Positions 7,682 through 16,376 are shown, numbered from the stretch's first letter. The stretch is 36,859 nucleotides of DNA from DTU063 sp001512695 (GCA_049658265.1 JBASOM010000003.1:1-36859); one strand, 5' to 3'. Program-made: numbers and translations. The notes: generated by a model from the sequence alone, not told the origin.

Positions 7682-9034
7682 TCATTTTACTGCAGCGCAG
7701 GACTTTGCCCACTTGGCATCGGCTAAACGGCCCCAGCTATCGGAATAGTTCTTGAGTTTTTGGGCAAATTCTTCGGGAGTCTCATCGGCATTTACTTGTG
7801 TGGAATACGCCCCGCTTTCCCTTACTATTTCCACCATCATTTCGGGATTATCGATTAGAGGACATGGCCTGTGATGATTCATGTTAAAGGGCTGTCGTTT
7901 TTGATAGGCCAGCATTAAGGGCGAACTCAAAGCGTCTTTTAATGATAGGTCTTTTATGTTACATGTGGCATAGTGGACGAAGGCACAGGGTTCCACATCG
8001 CCCTTGGCGTTAATATGTAGGTACCGCTTTCCTCCGGCTATACAGCCATGGGAAATCTCACCGTCATTCCAAAAGTCCATAATGAATATGGGCTTAGTGC
8101 GCCTGTACTCCAGGACTTTTTCGTACATGTAGGCGCGCTGCTCGGGAGTTGCCATCAATTCCACATCCACGTCTTTTCCAACTGGGACATAGGTGAAGTA
8201 CCAGGCAAAAGTTGCTCCCTTGTCAACCAGCATATCCACAAATTCCTCACTGGCCAATTCTTCCGTGTTTTTCCGCGTGTACGTTACGGAAACTCCGAAG
8301 ATAAGGCCGGCTTTGCGCATGCGATCCATGGCTTCCATTACCTTTTTAAACACACTCTTGCCACGCCTTGAATCGGTGCTTTCTTCAAAGCCTTCAATGC
8401 TGAAGGCCAAGGTGATATTGCCCACTCGCATCATTTCAGCCACAAACTCATCGTCCACCAAAGTGCCGTTGGTAAACAGATGAATCACCTGGGATGGATG
8501 TTTTTCAGCAAGTTTTATAATGTCTCTTTTCCGAAGAGTAGGTTCACCGCCGGACATGATGGTAAAGAATATTCCCAGCTCTTCAGCTTCAGTCATAACC
8601 CTGTCTAAGGTTTCAAAGTCCAGTTCCTCGCTTCGCTGGTAATCTCCTGCCCAGCAGCCGGTGCAGTTTAGATTACATCTTTCGGTGGGATCGATTAAAA
8701 TAGCCCACGGAACAGAATGCCCCAGCTCTTTTGCCATTTTATTTTGTCTTTGAACACCTAAAAAGTTGGCATTTAGGAAAAAGTTCATGCCGATTTTTTC
8801 TTTTACGTAGGGGTCCGTTTCCCTAAGGAGCCTTTGGGCAAACTGATACCAGTTGGAATCTTTGTCTTTCAAAAACTTCTTTGCGCTTTCAAGATACACC
8901 CTGTGGTTTTGAGGCATGGGCAACTTTTCCGCCCAATAGATCAGCTTATCAAGATCATCTATGTCTTTTGACAGTAAATATTTCAGCCCCTGGCCAACAA
9001 TCTTCTCTCCAAGTTGCGACCTGGCCAAATCCAT
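7682..9034 (-). CDS. Radical SAM protein with Cys-rich C-terminal (SPASM-like) region
   Basis: The 450-residue protein has an N-terminal helical region (about 1-105) and then a radical SAM core with CX3CX2C at Cys120, Cys124 and Cys127 (ERCNLNCTGCWAG) that ligates the [4Fe-4S] cluster cleaving S-adenosylmethionine. The GGEPTLR motif follows near 160. The C-terminal third carries further cysteines (GCIAGGKRYLHINAKGDVEPC, ATC, HRPC, KSC), consistent with a SPASM-type auxiliary cluster. Such proteins modify peptides or proteins, or make cofactors. No precursor peptide or partner gene is adjacent, so the substrate is unknown. AAGGAGG precedes the ATG. A strong promoter with a palindromic operator lies directly upstream, so expression is probably tightly regulated. 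Confidence 0.85.
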   Translation of the reverse strand: MDLARSQLGEKIVGQGLKYLLSKDIDDLDKLIYWAEKLPMPQNHRVYLESAKKFLKDKDSNWYQFAQRLLRETDPYVKEKIGMNFFLNANFLGVQRQNKMAKELGHSVPWAILIDPTERCNLNCTGCWAGDYQRSEELDFETLDRVMTEAEELGIFFTIMSGGEPTLRKRDIIKLAEKHPSQVIHLFTNGTLVDDEFVAEMMRVGNITLAFSIEGFEESTDSRRGKSVFKKVMEAMDRMRKAGLIFGVSVTYTRKNTEELASEEFVDMLVDKGATFAWYFTYVPVGKDVDVELMATPEQRAYMYEKVLEYRRTKPIFIMDFWNDGEISHGCIAGGKRYLHINAKGDVEPCAFVHYATCNIKDLSLKDALSSPLMLAYQKRQPFNMNHHRPCPLIDNPEMMVEIVRESGAYSTQVNADETPEEFAQKLKNYSDSWGRLADAKWAKSCAAVK

Positions 9035-9051
9035 ACATAAAGACCTCCTTA

Positions 9052-9079
9052 CGATTTGTTATATCGCTATATAACGATA
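9052..9079 (-). promoter_or_regulatory. Palindromic operator downstream of radical SAM promoter
   Basis: GTTATAT (9058-9064) and ATATAAC (9069-9075) form an inverted repeat around CGCT, and TATCG (9062-9066) with CGATA (9075-9079) forms a second, overlapping one. The site lies between the -10 element and the ribosome site of the radical SAM gene, a position suited to a dimeric repressor. The regulator is not encoded nearby. Confidence 0.5.
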
Positions 9080-9090
9080 CATCTACTTAT

Positions 9091-9119
9091 ATCATATTCC
9101 CATGGAAGGCTTTTGTCAA
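9091..9119 (-). promoter_or_regulatory. Sigma-A promoter for radical SAM gene
   Basis: On the minus strand a perfect TTGACA (9114-9119) is followed by a 17-bp spacer and TATGAT (9091-9096). Confidence 0.75.
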
Positions 9120-9232
9120 GAACCGGGTTTAGGTCGGCGGAAAAAGCGTTGTAAATTGGAAAGCGAGCTTATTCATAAAAAGAGCCGATAATGACAAAAA
9201 TATATAGAGATACCATTGTAAGGATGTATATA

Positions 9233-9457
9233 ATGCGGGAAGTAATAAAAATGCTAGTAGACAACATTATCCACAACATATCTTTTTCAAGCCTTGCTGT
9301 ATTCATTTTAAGCGGCATTTACCTTTTGACAATAGATAGGATTGACCTTTCCATAAAGGGCCTGAGAGTTGAGGAAAAAGCCGCTACAATTATTGGCATC
9401 TTGTATATATTCGGGTCAATTGCAGTTTTTGTGCTGTTCAGGTTTTTTATTATGTAG
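9233..9457 (+). CDS. Small membrane protein, CLC_0170-like
   Basis: A short protein with two membrane helices: one near SFSSLAVFILSGIYLLTI and one near ATIIGILYIFGSIAVFVLFRFFIM, joined by a hydrophilic loop (DRIDLSIKGLRVEEK). The pattern 'F-x-L-S-G-I-Y-L-L ... I-D ... G-L ... I-G-x-x-Y-I' fits the uncharacterised CLC_0170 family of small Clostridia proteins. ATG at 9233 is preferred because TAAGGA lies eight bases upstream. ATG at 9191 in the same frame is possible but has no ribosome site, and 9251 is a further option. It precedes the germination operon by 157 bp; a link to sporulation is only suggested by this position. Confidence 0.6.
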   Translation: MREVIKMLVDNIIHNISFSSLAVFILSGIYLLTIDRIDLSIKGLRVEEKAATIIGILYIFGSIAVFVLFRFFIM

Positions 9458-9614
9458 CTACTTTTCAAGAAAATGCGTTGTAGTGAATGTAGTAGTCGCT
9501 GATACTCGGTGGTAATATGTTTCAGTAACTTTAGTTGTCAGGTGATACCGTTCGCTCAAGTTTATTTTTTCGATGGTTCTAAATACATAATTTGAGCAAA
9601 ATAGGAGTGCCCGC

Positions 9615-11222
9615 ATGACCAATATATTTTCCAAACTCTACAGCAACAAAAAACAGGAGCTATTCTTCGAAAGGGACATGTCCCCCGATAAGAGCCGAAA
9701 ACTTAAAACCGATATCGCAGAAAATCTCAACATTGTCAACGAGTATCTCTATGACTGCGATGATGTTATTACCCGGATTTTTTACATGGGCCATACTGCT
9801 AAGCACAAGATGGCCCTTGTGTACATCGATGGTATGGTTGCCATGGATACGGTGCAAAATGAAGTATTAAAGCCATTGATGCTGTTTGCGCGCCAATTCC
9901 CCTTGGAATACACTGTGGGTGAAAAGTTTTTCGAAATGGTAAAAGAAGGTCTCCTGACGGCAGGAGACATAAAAGAAACGGATAACTTCGGCGACGTCAT
10001 ACTGGGCATTTTATCGGGTGACACCATTCTGTTTATGGATAAACTGGAAAAGGCCTTGGTAATTAGCACCAGGGGATGGGAAAAGCGAGGAGTTGAAGAG
10101 CCATCTACGGAAGCGGTGATTCGAGGGCCCAGGGATGGTTTTACCGAAACGTACCGAACAAATGTAGCCCTAGTTCGTCGGAGGTTGAAAGATCCGAACC
10201 TGAAAGTTAAGACAATTAAGCTTGGCAGACATACGAGAACTGATGTAGGCATCATGTATATTAAAGGCGTAGCCAAGCCCTCTATTGTCGATGAAGTATT
10301 AAAAAGGTTGAATACCATAGACATAAGCTGTGTGCTGGAAAGCGGATATATAGAGCAGATGATAGAGGGGGACTGGCTTTCACCATTTCCGCAGCTTCGG
10401 CGCACGGAGCGGCCCGATGTGGTGGCTGCATCACTGGTAGAAGGAAATGTAGCCATCTTATGTGACAATACCCCCTTTGCTCTCCTTGCACCCACAACCT
10501 TTTTGAGCCTGTTTCAGTCGCCTGAAGATTATTATGAGCGCTGGTACATCGTTTCGATGATTAGGATTTTGCGATTTATAGCAGGTTTCTTTGCCTTTAC
10601 CTTTCCATCCCTGTACATTGCCATGACTACTTTTCATCCTGGCATGCTTCCGACGGACCTGGTCCTGTCTATTGCGGCTGCCAGGGAAGGTGTGCCCTTT
10701 TCGGCGGTGCTGGAAACCCTCATCATGATTGTTTCGCTGGAAGTCCTAAGAGAGGCAGGAGTGAGACTTCCCGGCCCTATAGGTCAGACAATAGGTATAG
10801 TGGGCGGTTTAGTAGTAGGTGAAGCTGCAGTCAGAGCCAGCATTGTAAGTCCTATCATGGTCATTGTTGTGGCGATAAATGCCATTTCGTCCTTTGCCAT
10901 CCCCAACTACAGCGTTGCTATAAGCTTTCGCCTGCTGACCTTTATAATGATAGCACTGGCCAGTATTGCAGGACTGTACGGGATTATGCTGGGCCTTTTG
11001 GGCCTCACAATACACCTTGTTACGTTAAAAAGCTTTGGAGCCCATTACCTGTCACCTTTTGTTTCTTTCAGATTTTCCGAAAGTAAGGACAACATTATCC
11101 GAGGGCCTTTGCCCTCCATGGAAATAAGGCCTGGGTATACGAGGCCTCAAGACTTTGACAGGATAAATGACAGGCGACATGATACCATCGATAAAGCGGG
11201 GGATGAACGTGCTGACGAATAA
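9615..11222 (+). CDS. Germinant receptor subunit A (GerA/GerKA family)
   Basis: The 535-residue protein has the standard GerA architecture: a large N-terminal hydrophilic domain (about 1-310, including YIDGMVAMDTVQNEVLKPL and DPNLKVKTIKLGRHTRTDVGIMYIKG) and a membrane region (about 320-470) with the family signature FPSLYIAMTTFHPGMLPTDL and the segment REAGVRLPGPIGQTIGIVGGLVVGEAAV. A charged cytosolic tail follows. In sporeformers the A, B and C subunits form a nutrient-sensing complex in the spore inner membrane that triggers germination. The genes lie in the order A-B-C with overlapping ends, typical of a single operon. Such operons are usually sigma-G dependent, but I could not identify a convincing promoter in the 157 bp upstream. 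The germinant cannot be read from sequence. Confidence 0.93.
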   Translation: MTNIFSKLYSNKKQELFFERDMSPDKSRKLKTDIAENLNIVNEYLYDCDDVITRIFYMGHTAKHKMALVYIDGMVAMDTVQNEVLKPLMLFARQFPLEYTVGEKFFEMVKEGLLTAGDIKETDNFGDVILGILSGDTILFMDKLEKALVISTRGWEKRGVEEPSTEAVIRGPRDGFTETYRTNVALVRRRLKDPNLKVKTIKLGRHTRTDVGIMYIKGVAKPSIVDEVLKRLNTIDISCVLESGYIEQMIEGDWLSPFPQLRRTERPDVVAASLVEGNVAILCDNTPFALLAPTTFLSLFQSPEDYYERWYIVSMIRILRFIAGFFAFTFPSLYIAMTTFHPGMLPTDLVLSIAAAREGVPFSAVLETLIMIVSLEVLREAGVRLPGPIGQTIGIVGGLVVGEAAVRASIVSPIMVIVVAINAISSFAIPNYSVAISFRLLTFIMIALASIAGLYGIMLGLLGLTIHLVTLKSFGAHYLSPFVSFRFSESKDNIIRGPLPSMEIRPGYTRPQDFDRINDRRHDTIDKAGDERADE

Positions 11223-12306
11223 TGATATGATAACCGTTCCCCAGGCCGTTGGCTTAATGATAATGACCATTTTGGAAATAGGCCTCCTAATCCTCCCGAG
11301 GGAAGTGGCCATATATGCCGGTTCGGACGGCTGGATCCTGGTGATCGTAGGAGGGCTTTTGGCTCTTGCCGGCAGCCTGGTCCTGAGCACTCTTATAAGG
11401 AGATTTCCGGGAGAGACCTTCATAGAGTATTCCGGAAAAGTGATAGGCAAATTCTTGTCCTTCGTAGTTGGAGTTGGTCTAGTTATACATTTTACCCTGG
11501 CCACTTCCATAGTTATCAGGACCTTTACCGATGTCACCAACGCATTCATGCTTGAAAACACTCCCAGGGAGTTTATAATAATTACCCAAATGCTCCTCAC
11601 GGTTTACCTGATACGCCACGGCATTGAGCCGACGGCGAGAATTGCGGAAATACTCTTCCCTATACTGATAGTGCCTATCTTTGCTATGTACCTGATTGCC
11701 ATACCAAAAGCAGATTTTACTGAACTCCTGCCGGTTTTTAACACACCCATAAAATCAATGGCAATGGGAAGCTTAAATACCATGTTCAGTTTTTTTGGAG
11801 TTGAGATTTTGCTAATGTTGGGTCCCTATCTAAAGAGGCCTGACAAAATATACTGGACCATGTTTGTAAGCGTGGGAGTTGCTACGCTGATATATTTATT
11901 TGTCGTGGTTATTACTTTTGTGGGAATTGGTGTACAGAACACCAAGATGCTAATATGGCCGGGCATGACCATTATCCGCATGATAACGGCGCCGGGAAGA
12001 GTCTTTGAGAGGTTGGATGCCCTGGCCATGGCCTTATGGACCATTGCCTCCTTTACCACGGCCAACAGCCTGTACCTAACGGGAGCCCTGACTGCCTTTC
12101 ACCTTACGAAGGCCAGAGAATTCAAGTTCTTTATAAGCATTTTGTTTCCTTGGATTTATTTCATTGCTTCCCTTCCCCCGAATATCATTGCAACGGAAAA
12201 GTTAGTGTACGTGGTTAAATGGGGGAGCATTTCCGTAGGCATCATCATACCCTTTTTCATTTTACTACTGGCAGTCATCTTGAAAAAGAAGGGCGGGACA
12301 GCATGA
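11203..12306 (+). CDS. Germinant receptor subunit B (GerB; spore-specific APC-superfamily transporter-like)
   Basis: About 367 residues with roughly ten predicted membrane helices; matches the GerAB/ArcD/ProY family (early ITVPQAVGLMIMTILEIGLLILPREV, then repeated hydrophobic segments). The family is an amino-acid/polyamine transporter fold that acts as the germinant-binding subunit. The start is uncertain. ATG at 11203 and GTG at 11209 both sit next to GCGGGGG, with the GTG at the better spacing; ATGs at 11167 and 11179 would lengthen the overlap with the A subunit. Any choice overlaps the A-subunit stop, indicating translational coupling. The end overlaps the GerC start as ATGA. Confidence 0.9.
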   Translation: MNVLTNNDMITVPQAVGLMIMTILEIGLLILPREVAIYAGSDGWILVIVGGLLALAGSLVLSTLIRRFPGETFIEYSGKVIGKFLSFVVGVGLVIHFTLATSIVIRTFTDVTNAFMLENTPREFIIITQMLLTVYLIRHGIEPTARIAEILFPILIVPIFAMYLIAIPKADFTELLPVFNTPIKSMAMGSLNTMFSFFGVEILLMLGPYLKRPDKIYWTMFVSVGVATLIYLFVVVITFVGIGVQNTKMLIWPGMTIIRMITAPGRVFERLDALAMALWTIASFTTANSLYLTGALTAFHLTKAREFKFFISILFPWIYFIASLPPNIIATEKLVYVVKWGSISVGIIIPFFILLLAVILKKKGGTA

Positions 12307-13448
12307 ATAGGTACAAAAAGCTTTTGATATGTATTTTATCGTCCATGCTGTTATTGGTGGGATGTTGGGACATGGTGGAAATAGACAGGCGACTTTTTGT
12401 GGGAATTGTAGGCATAGACACAAGCGATGAGCCCAACAAGTACACCTTTTACTTTTCCATACCCATAGCTAGGGAAATCATAGGCGGCGAAGGCGGCGGA
12501 GGAGGTGGAGGCGGAGAGAGTGTGGGCCTTTTGACGACGGAAGCCTATTCATTAGTAGATGCGGCGAGGAATCTTGCCTTACGGATAAACCGGGACATTT
12601 ACTTTGAGCATATGAGGATAGTAGTAATCGGAGAAGATATGGCAAGGAAGCACTTAAAGGCAATCCTGAATCCTTTTGCGCGTCAGCCGGAATTTAACAG
12701 GCGAAGTCGCATAGCCATCTGCGAGGGCAGGGCAGAAAAGGTCATGGGGGTTACTCCCTGGACGGAAAAACTCAAGGCAGAATATATGGATTCCCTATAT
12801 GCAGCCAGGGCCATGTCGGGGAAATTCATCGAAATGGATTTGGGAGATTTTTTTCGAAATCTCAATTCCCAAAATGGAAATATACTAGTTAGCAAAATTA
12901 CTCCGAACAAAACCGAGGTAAATATTGGCGGTGCGGGAGTAATAAAGGACTTTAAGCTTATAGGCTGGCTCAATGAAGAGGAGACCCAGGGCGTTAATTT
13001 CTTTCTCGGCAAGGTAAGGGGCGGGGATATAGTGGTAAGGGACATACGGGGTGAAGGAACGGAAACTTTTACGATACTTGGTGAAAAGACAAAGCTTTCC
13101 CTCAAGGCGGCAGAGCCCGTGCCCGAGTTTTTATTGGAAGTGTACGTAACCGGCAATATTGCCAGCACCGCCCACTATATCACATATTACCGTTCGAAAT
13201 TAGAATCAAAAGATATTGAGCGAATGGAAGAACTCATATCAAAGGAAATTGAATCTCAAATCCTAAAAGGGGTAAAAAAGCTTCAGGAGGACTACAAAGT
13301 GGATTTACTCAAGCTGGGGAATTTTTTGCAAAAACATGAGCCCGCTCTGTGGAAAACATATGAAGACAATTGGGAAGAAATATTCACCCAAGTGAACATC
13401 GACATTAATGTCAGCACAACCATAAAAAATATAGGTATCTTGCGATAA
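12303..13448 (+). CDS. Germinant receptor subunit C, lipoprotein (Ger(x)C family)
   Basis: ATG at 12303 overlaps the B-subunit stop (ATGA). The 381-residue protein has a lipoprotein signal (LLICILSSMLLLVGC) with Cys21 as the acylated residue, followed by WDMVEIDRRLFVGIVGID, the usual Ger(x)C opening. Domains: N-terminal domain with the DAARNLALRINRDIYFEHMRIVVIGEDMA motif, then a C-terminal domain rich in alternating strands and helices ending TTIKNIGILR. A run of glycines interrupted by one Glu (residues about 60-72) is inserted early in the first domain and is not typical. The protein should be anchored on the outer face of the spore inner membrane with the A and B subunits. Confidence 0.92.
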   Translation: MNRYKKLLICILSSMLLLVGCWDMVEIDRRLFVGIVGIDTSDEPNKYTFYFSIPIAREIIGGEGGGGGGGGESVGLLTTEAYSLVDAARNLALRINRDIYFEHMRIVVIGEDMARKHLKAILNPFARQPEFNRRSRIAICEGRAEKVMGVTPWTEKLKAEYMDSLYAARAMSGKFIEMDLGDFFRNLNSQNGNILVSKITPNKTEVNIGGAGVIKDFKLIGWLNEEETQGVNFFLGKVRGGDIVVRDIRGEGTETFTILGEKTKLSLKAAEPVPEFLLEVYVTGNIASTAHYITYYRSKLESKDIERMEELISKEIESQILKGVKKLQEDYKVDLLKLGNFLQKHEPALWKTYEDNWEEIFTQVNIDINVSTTIKNIGILR

Positions 13449-13462
13449 AAAGCATTTTAAAT

Positions 13463-13490
13463 GATTATAAGGGCTGATTTCGGGAATAAT
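13463..13490 (+). promoter_or_regulatory. Sigma-F-like promoter for spoIIR
   Basis: GATTA (13463-13467), a 14-bp spacer and GGGAATAAT (13482-13490) fit the Bacillus sigma-F pattern GYWTA-N14/15-GGNNANANT with a single mismatch in the -35. spoIIR is a sigma-F gene in Bacillus, so context agrees. Transcription would start near 13497, which rules out the in-frame ATG at 13461 as start codon. Confidence 0.5.
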
Positions 13491-13523
13491 AATAACAAAA
13501 CATTTGCGGGGGAGAGAGAGCAA

Positions 13524-14234
13524 GTGAAACACAAGTCAAAACTCCTGAAAAAGACCTTCACGGTAACACTGGGAATACTGGTACTTTCAATGCTCTGTGC
13601 GATCGTCAGCAGCAGCGGTCTTGCTGGAGGCATCGATGGCAGCACCGGAGTCACGGCAAATCAGCTGGCAGATAAACTTATCAGGCTGCATGTCATTGCC
13701 AATAGCAACTCTCCTGAAGACCAAGAGTTAAAGCTCAAAGTGAGAGACGCAATCAATTCAGCCCTTAGCAGCAAATTTCAAAACATAGACGATATTACTG
13801 AGTCACGAAGGTTCATTAAAGAAAACCTCGCTCAAATTGAGGAAATAGCAAGAGAGGAAATTCGTAAAAACGGAAAAGAGTACGATGTTAAGGCAAGCTT
13901 TGGCAAATATCTATTTCCCGCAAAAACTTACGGCTACCTAACACTTCCCGCCGGAGAATACGAAGCCCTTAGAGTAATTATCGGCAGCGGTAAAGGTGCC
14001 AACTGGTGGTGCGTATTGTTTCCGCCCCTTTGTTTTGTGGATATAACACAGGGAGAGTGTGAAGACGAAGTAACCCTAGCAATGAGCCGTGTCTTTACAG
14101 AGCAGGAAATAGAAGCAATTAAAACTTACAAGTCAAATAATGACATGCCTATCGAAATTCGCTTCAAAGTGCAGGAGTTGTGGCAGGAGGCCAAAGGCAA
14201 ACTGGACAGAGCCATCAATTTAGCTTTCAAATAA
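13524..14234 (+). CDS. spoIIR: Stage II sporulation protein R
   Basis: A 236-residue secreted signalling protein. SpoIIR is made in the forespore and, after export, activates SpoIIGA to process pro-sigma-E in the mother cell. Sequence support: a signal/anchor segment (TVTLGILVLSMLCAIVSS), the family opening LADKLIRLHVIANSNSPEDQELKLKVRDAI, the KASFGKYLFPAKTYGYLTLPAGEYEALRVIIG region and the signature GANWWCVLFPPLCFVD. GTG at 13524 is chosen because a GGGGGAGAG site lies just upstream and the sigma-F-like promoter would start transcription after the in-frame ATG at 13461. The gene is followed by a hairpin terminator and is probably monocistronic, despite lying 76 bp after gerC. Confidence 0.92.
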   Translation: MKHKSKLLKKTFTVTLGILVLSMLCAIVSSSGLAGGIDGSTGVTANQLADKLIRLHVIANSNSPEDQELKLKVRDAINSALSSKFQNIDDITESRRFIKENLAQIEEIAREEIRKNGKEYDVKASFGKYLFPAKTYGYLTLPAGEYEALRVIIGSGKGANWWCVLFPPLCFVDITQGECEDEVTLAMSRVFTEQEIEAIKTYKSNNDMPIEIRFKVQELWQEAKGKLDRAINLAFK

Positions 14235-14282
14235 TAGTCATCAAACACAAGAGCAACAAATCCCCCGCAATTGGAAATTATA

Positions 14283-14314
14283 AGCCCGACACAAAGCTGT
14301 CGGGCTATAATTTT
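14283..14314 (+). terminator. Intrinsic terminator after spoIIR
   Basis: AGCCCGACA (14283-14291) pairs with TGTCGGGCT (14298-14306) around a six-base loop, followed by ATAATTTT. The tail is only moderately T-rich. Confidence 0.65.
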
Positions 14315-14432
14315 AGATTTCACGACAAAAAACGATTTATAGTATTGAAATCGGAGGAGAATTATGCTTTAATTGTATTTGTTTGATACGGTCTTCAGAG
14401 CTGAATAAACACGGAAAGGGGAGTGACTCCGG

Positions 14433-15935
14433 ATGAAGTTTCAAGAGCAGCAGCAAACACCGCTTTTTGACGCATTAAAGAAGCACGTGGCAGAAGGGAC
14501 CTTGCCGTTTCATGTGCCGGGTCATAAAGGCGGCAAAGGCATACCGGAATTTCGGGCTTTTGTAGGAGAAAACGTTTTATCGATCGACGTAACTTCAGGC
14601 CTTTTGGATTTAGATACTATCTGCAATCCCCGGGGAGTAATCCAGGAGGCGGAAGATTTGGCAGCTCGGGCCTTTGGGGCCGATCATGCGCATTTTTTGG
14701 TAAATGGCACCACTTCAGGTATTCAAGCCATGATACTGTCAGTGGCGGGGCCCGGTGATGAAATCATCATCCCCAGAAATGCCCATCGTTCCGTAATAGG
14801 AGGGCTGATACTTAGCGGTGTGCGGCCCGTTTATATAAAGCCTGTAATCGACAACTACATGGGAATAGCCATGGGCATTACCCCGGAAAGCGTGAGGCGG
14901 GCCATTGTCGAGCACCCCAATGCTAAGGCGGTTTTTGTAATTAACCCCACATACTACGGAGTGGCTTCAGACCTCCGCAAGATTGTGGAAATAGCTCACT
15001 CTTACGGCAAACCCGTAATTGTAGATGAGGCCCATGGTGCACATTTGGGATTTCATCCGGATTTACCGCTATCGGCCATGGAAGCCGGTGCCGACATGAG
15101 CGCCGTCAGCGTTCACAAGCTGCTGGGCTCCATGACGCAAAGCTCGATACTCCTCGTAAAAGGGGATCTCATAGATGACAGAAAAGTAAAAGCAGCTATG
15201 AACTTAACCCAAACCACCAGCCCTTCATATCCCTTGCTGGCCTCTATCGATGTGGCCAGAAAGCAGGCAGCCTTAAAGGGCAGAGAGCTTCTGCAGCGCA
15301 CCATTGAGCTTTGTGAGAGAGTGCGAGAAGAGCTAAATGGCATAAAGGGCATTTACGTTATGGGCAGGGATGTTGAAGGCACTGAAGGTTGCTTTGCTTT
15401 AGATCCCACAAAACTTGCCATTAACTTAAGAGAAATAGGACTGTCCGGTTTTGAAACCGAAAAGCTGTTAAAATATGAATACGGTATCCAAATGGAACTT
15501 TCCGATCTATATAATGTGCTGGCATTGGGCACCATTGCCGATAATGAGGCGAGTATGAGGACCCTGGTGAACGCAATAAAAGACATAGTCCAAAAATACG
15601 GCAGTAAAAACCTGATAAAGATAACCACTGAACTTCCTGACAACCAGGAGTTAGTCGTTTCGCCAAGATTTGCCTTTTACAGCGAAAAGCGCGTAGTTCC
15701 CCTGGAAGAGGCGGAAGGTGAAATCAGCGCCGAAATGCTTATGGCATATCCGCCGGGGATACCCATCATCTGTCCCGGTGAACGCATAAGCAAAGAAGTC
15801 ATAGAATATGCCAAAACACTAAAATCAGAAGGATGCCAGATGGAGGGAACCTTCGACCCGGATGCGCGGACAATCATGGTGCTGGCGGATATAGAGTCGG
15901 TCAAATATTATGAGAGAATCAAAGAAGTGGTATAA
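14433..15935 (+). CDS. Orn/Lys/Arg decarboxylase family PLP enzyme
   Basis: The 500-residue fold-type I PLP enzyme has PFHVPGHKGG near 25-34 (substrate/PLP region), VNGTTSGIQAMI near 90, VDEAHGAH with Asp198 for the pyridine nitrogen, and SVHKLLGSMTQSS with Lys229 as the Schiff-base lysine. The C-terminal decarboxylase domain (about 390-500) includes MAYPPGIPIICPGE. The length fits the short Firmicutes SpeA/Cad type, not the about 700-residue E. coli enzymes. The reaction is probably decarboxylation of arginine or lysine (agmatine or cadaverine); the substrate cannot be settled from sequence. It lies alone between two terminators, with an AAGGGGAG site 12 bases before the ATG, and no polyamine synthesis gene is adjacent. 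Confidence 0.85.
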   Translation: MKFQEQQQTPLFDALKKHVAEGTLPFHVPGHKGGKGIPEFRAFVGENVLSIDVTSGLLDLDTICNPRGVIQEAEDLAARAFGADHAHFLVNGTTSGIQAMILSVAGPGDEIIIPRNAHRSVIGGLILSGVRPVYIKPVIDNYMGIAMGITPESVRRAIVEHPNAKAVFVINPTYYGVASDLRKIVEIAHSYGKPVIVDEAHGAHLGFHPDLPLSAMEAGADMSAVSVHKLLGSMTQSSILLVKGDLIDDRKVKAAMNLTQTTSPSYPLLASIDVARKQAALKGRELLQRTIELCERVREELNGIKGIYVMGRDVEGTEGCFALDPTKLAINLREIGLSGFETEKLLKYEYGIQMELSDLYNVLALGTIADNEASMRTLVNAIKDIVQKYGSKNLIKITTELPDNQELVVSPRFAFYSEKRVVPLEEAEGEISAEMLMAYPPGIPIICPGERISKEVIEYAKTLKSEGCQMEGTFDPDARTIMVLADIESVKYYERIKEVV

Positions 15936-15939
15936 AAAA

Positions 15940-15988
15940 AGAGGTGTCAAAACTACGTTTTTCGTGGTCTAGACACCTTATTTTTTAC
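15940..15988 (+). terminator. Intrinsic terminator after decarboxylase gene
   Basis: GAGGTGTC (15941-15948) pairs with GACACCT (15972-15978). An inner ACTACG/CGTGGT stem with one G-U pair extends it, and TATTTTTT follows. Confidence 0.8.
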
Positions 15989-16131
15989 ATTGATTCTTTG
16001 TAATATACAGTTACATGTCTTTTATTTTTTAAAAAAAATTTAGCTAAAAAGCGGTTTAGAAATTACCATCATAAAAAATTTTATTGAACACAAGATAATA
16101 ATAGTGCGTGAAAAACAAAGGAGGTGGGCTC

Positions 16132-16323
16132 ATGGCTCGTCGTCGTAGTGTCATGTCTGAGGACCTTAAGTACGAGTTGGCTAAGGAACTTGGTGTGGCA
16201 GATACGGTGGCGAAGAAAGGCTGGGGTGAAGTTTCATCCAGAAACTGCGGTAATCTGGTGAGACTTGCCATTGAAAAAGCGGAAAAGGCCCTTGCCGAAC
16301 AAAATGGCAAAACCCAGAGCTAA
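16132..16323 (+). CDS. Alpha/beta-type small acid-soluble spore protein
   Basis: The 63-residue protein starts at the ATG at 16132, six bases after AAGGAGGTG. It carries the family motif KYELAKELGVADTVAKKGWGEVSSRNCGNLVRLAIEKAEKAL. This includes the Glu-Leu-Ala segment near the GPR germination-protease site and the GxVxSRxxGxLVR DNA-binding segment. These proteins coat spore DNA as helix-turn-helix clamps, protecting it from UV and heat, and are degraded on germination. It is a single gene with its own terminator. A possible sigma-G -10 element, CATCATA at 16067-16073, lies upstream but its -35 is poor. Confidence 0.93.
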   Translation: MARRRSVMSEDLKYELAKELGVADTVAKKGWGEVSSRNCGNLVRLAIEKAEKALAEQNGKTQS

Positions 16324-16342
16324 GCACTCCTGAAAGCGCACG

Positions 16343-16376
16343 AAAAACCGGGGCGAAGTTCTAGCTCCGGTTTTTT
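16343..16376. terminator. Bidirectional terminator between SASP and hydrogenase genes
   Basis: AAAAACCGGGGC (16343-16354) pairs with GCTCCGGTTTTTT (16364-16376), with T runs on both strands. It serves the SASP gene on plus and the hydrogenase operon on minus. Confidence 0.75.

Noticed and set aside
9458..9614. Sigma-G promoter for the ger operon
   Set aside because: Partial -10-like words (for example CATAATT near 9586) lack a -35 at the right spacing, so no call was made.
14353..14372. Strong ribosome site followed by a two-codon frame (ATG CTT TAA) upstream of the decarboxylase gene
   Set aside because: Could be a minimal leader frame, but there is no supporting attenuator structure; likely chance.
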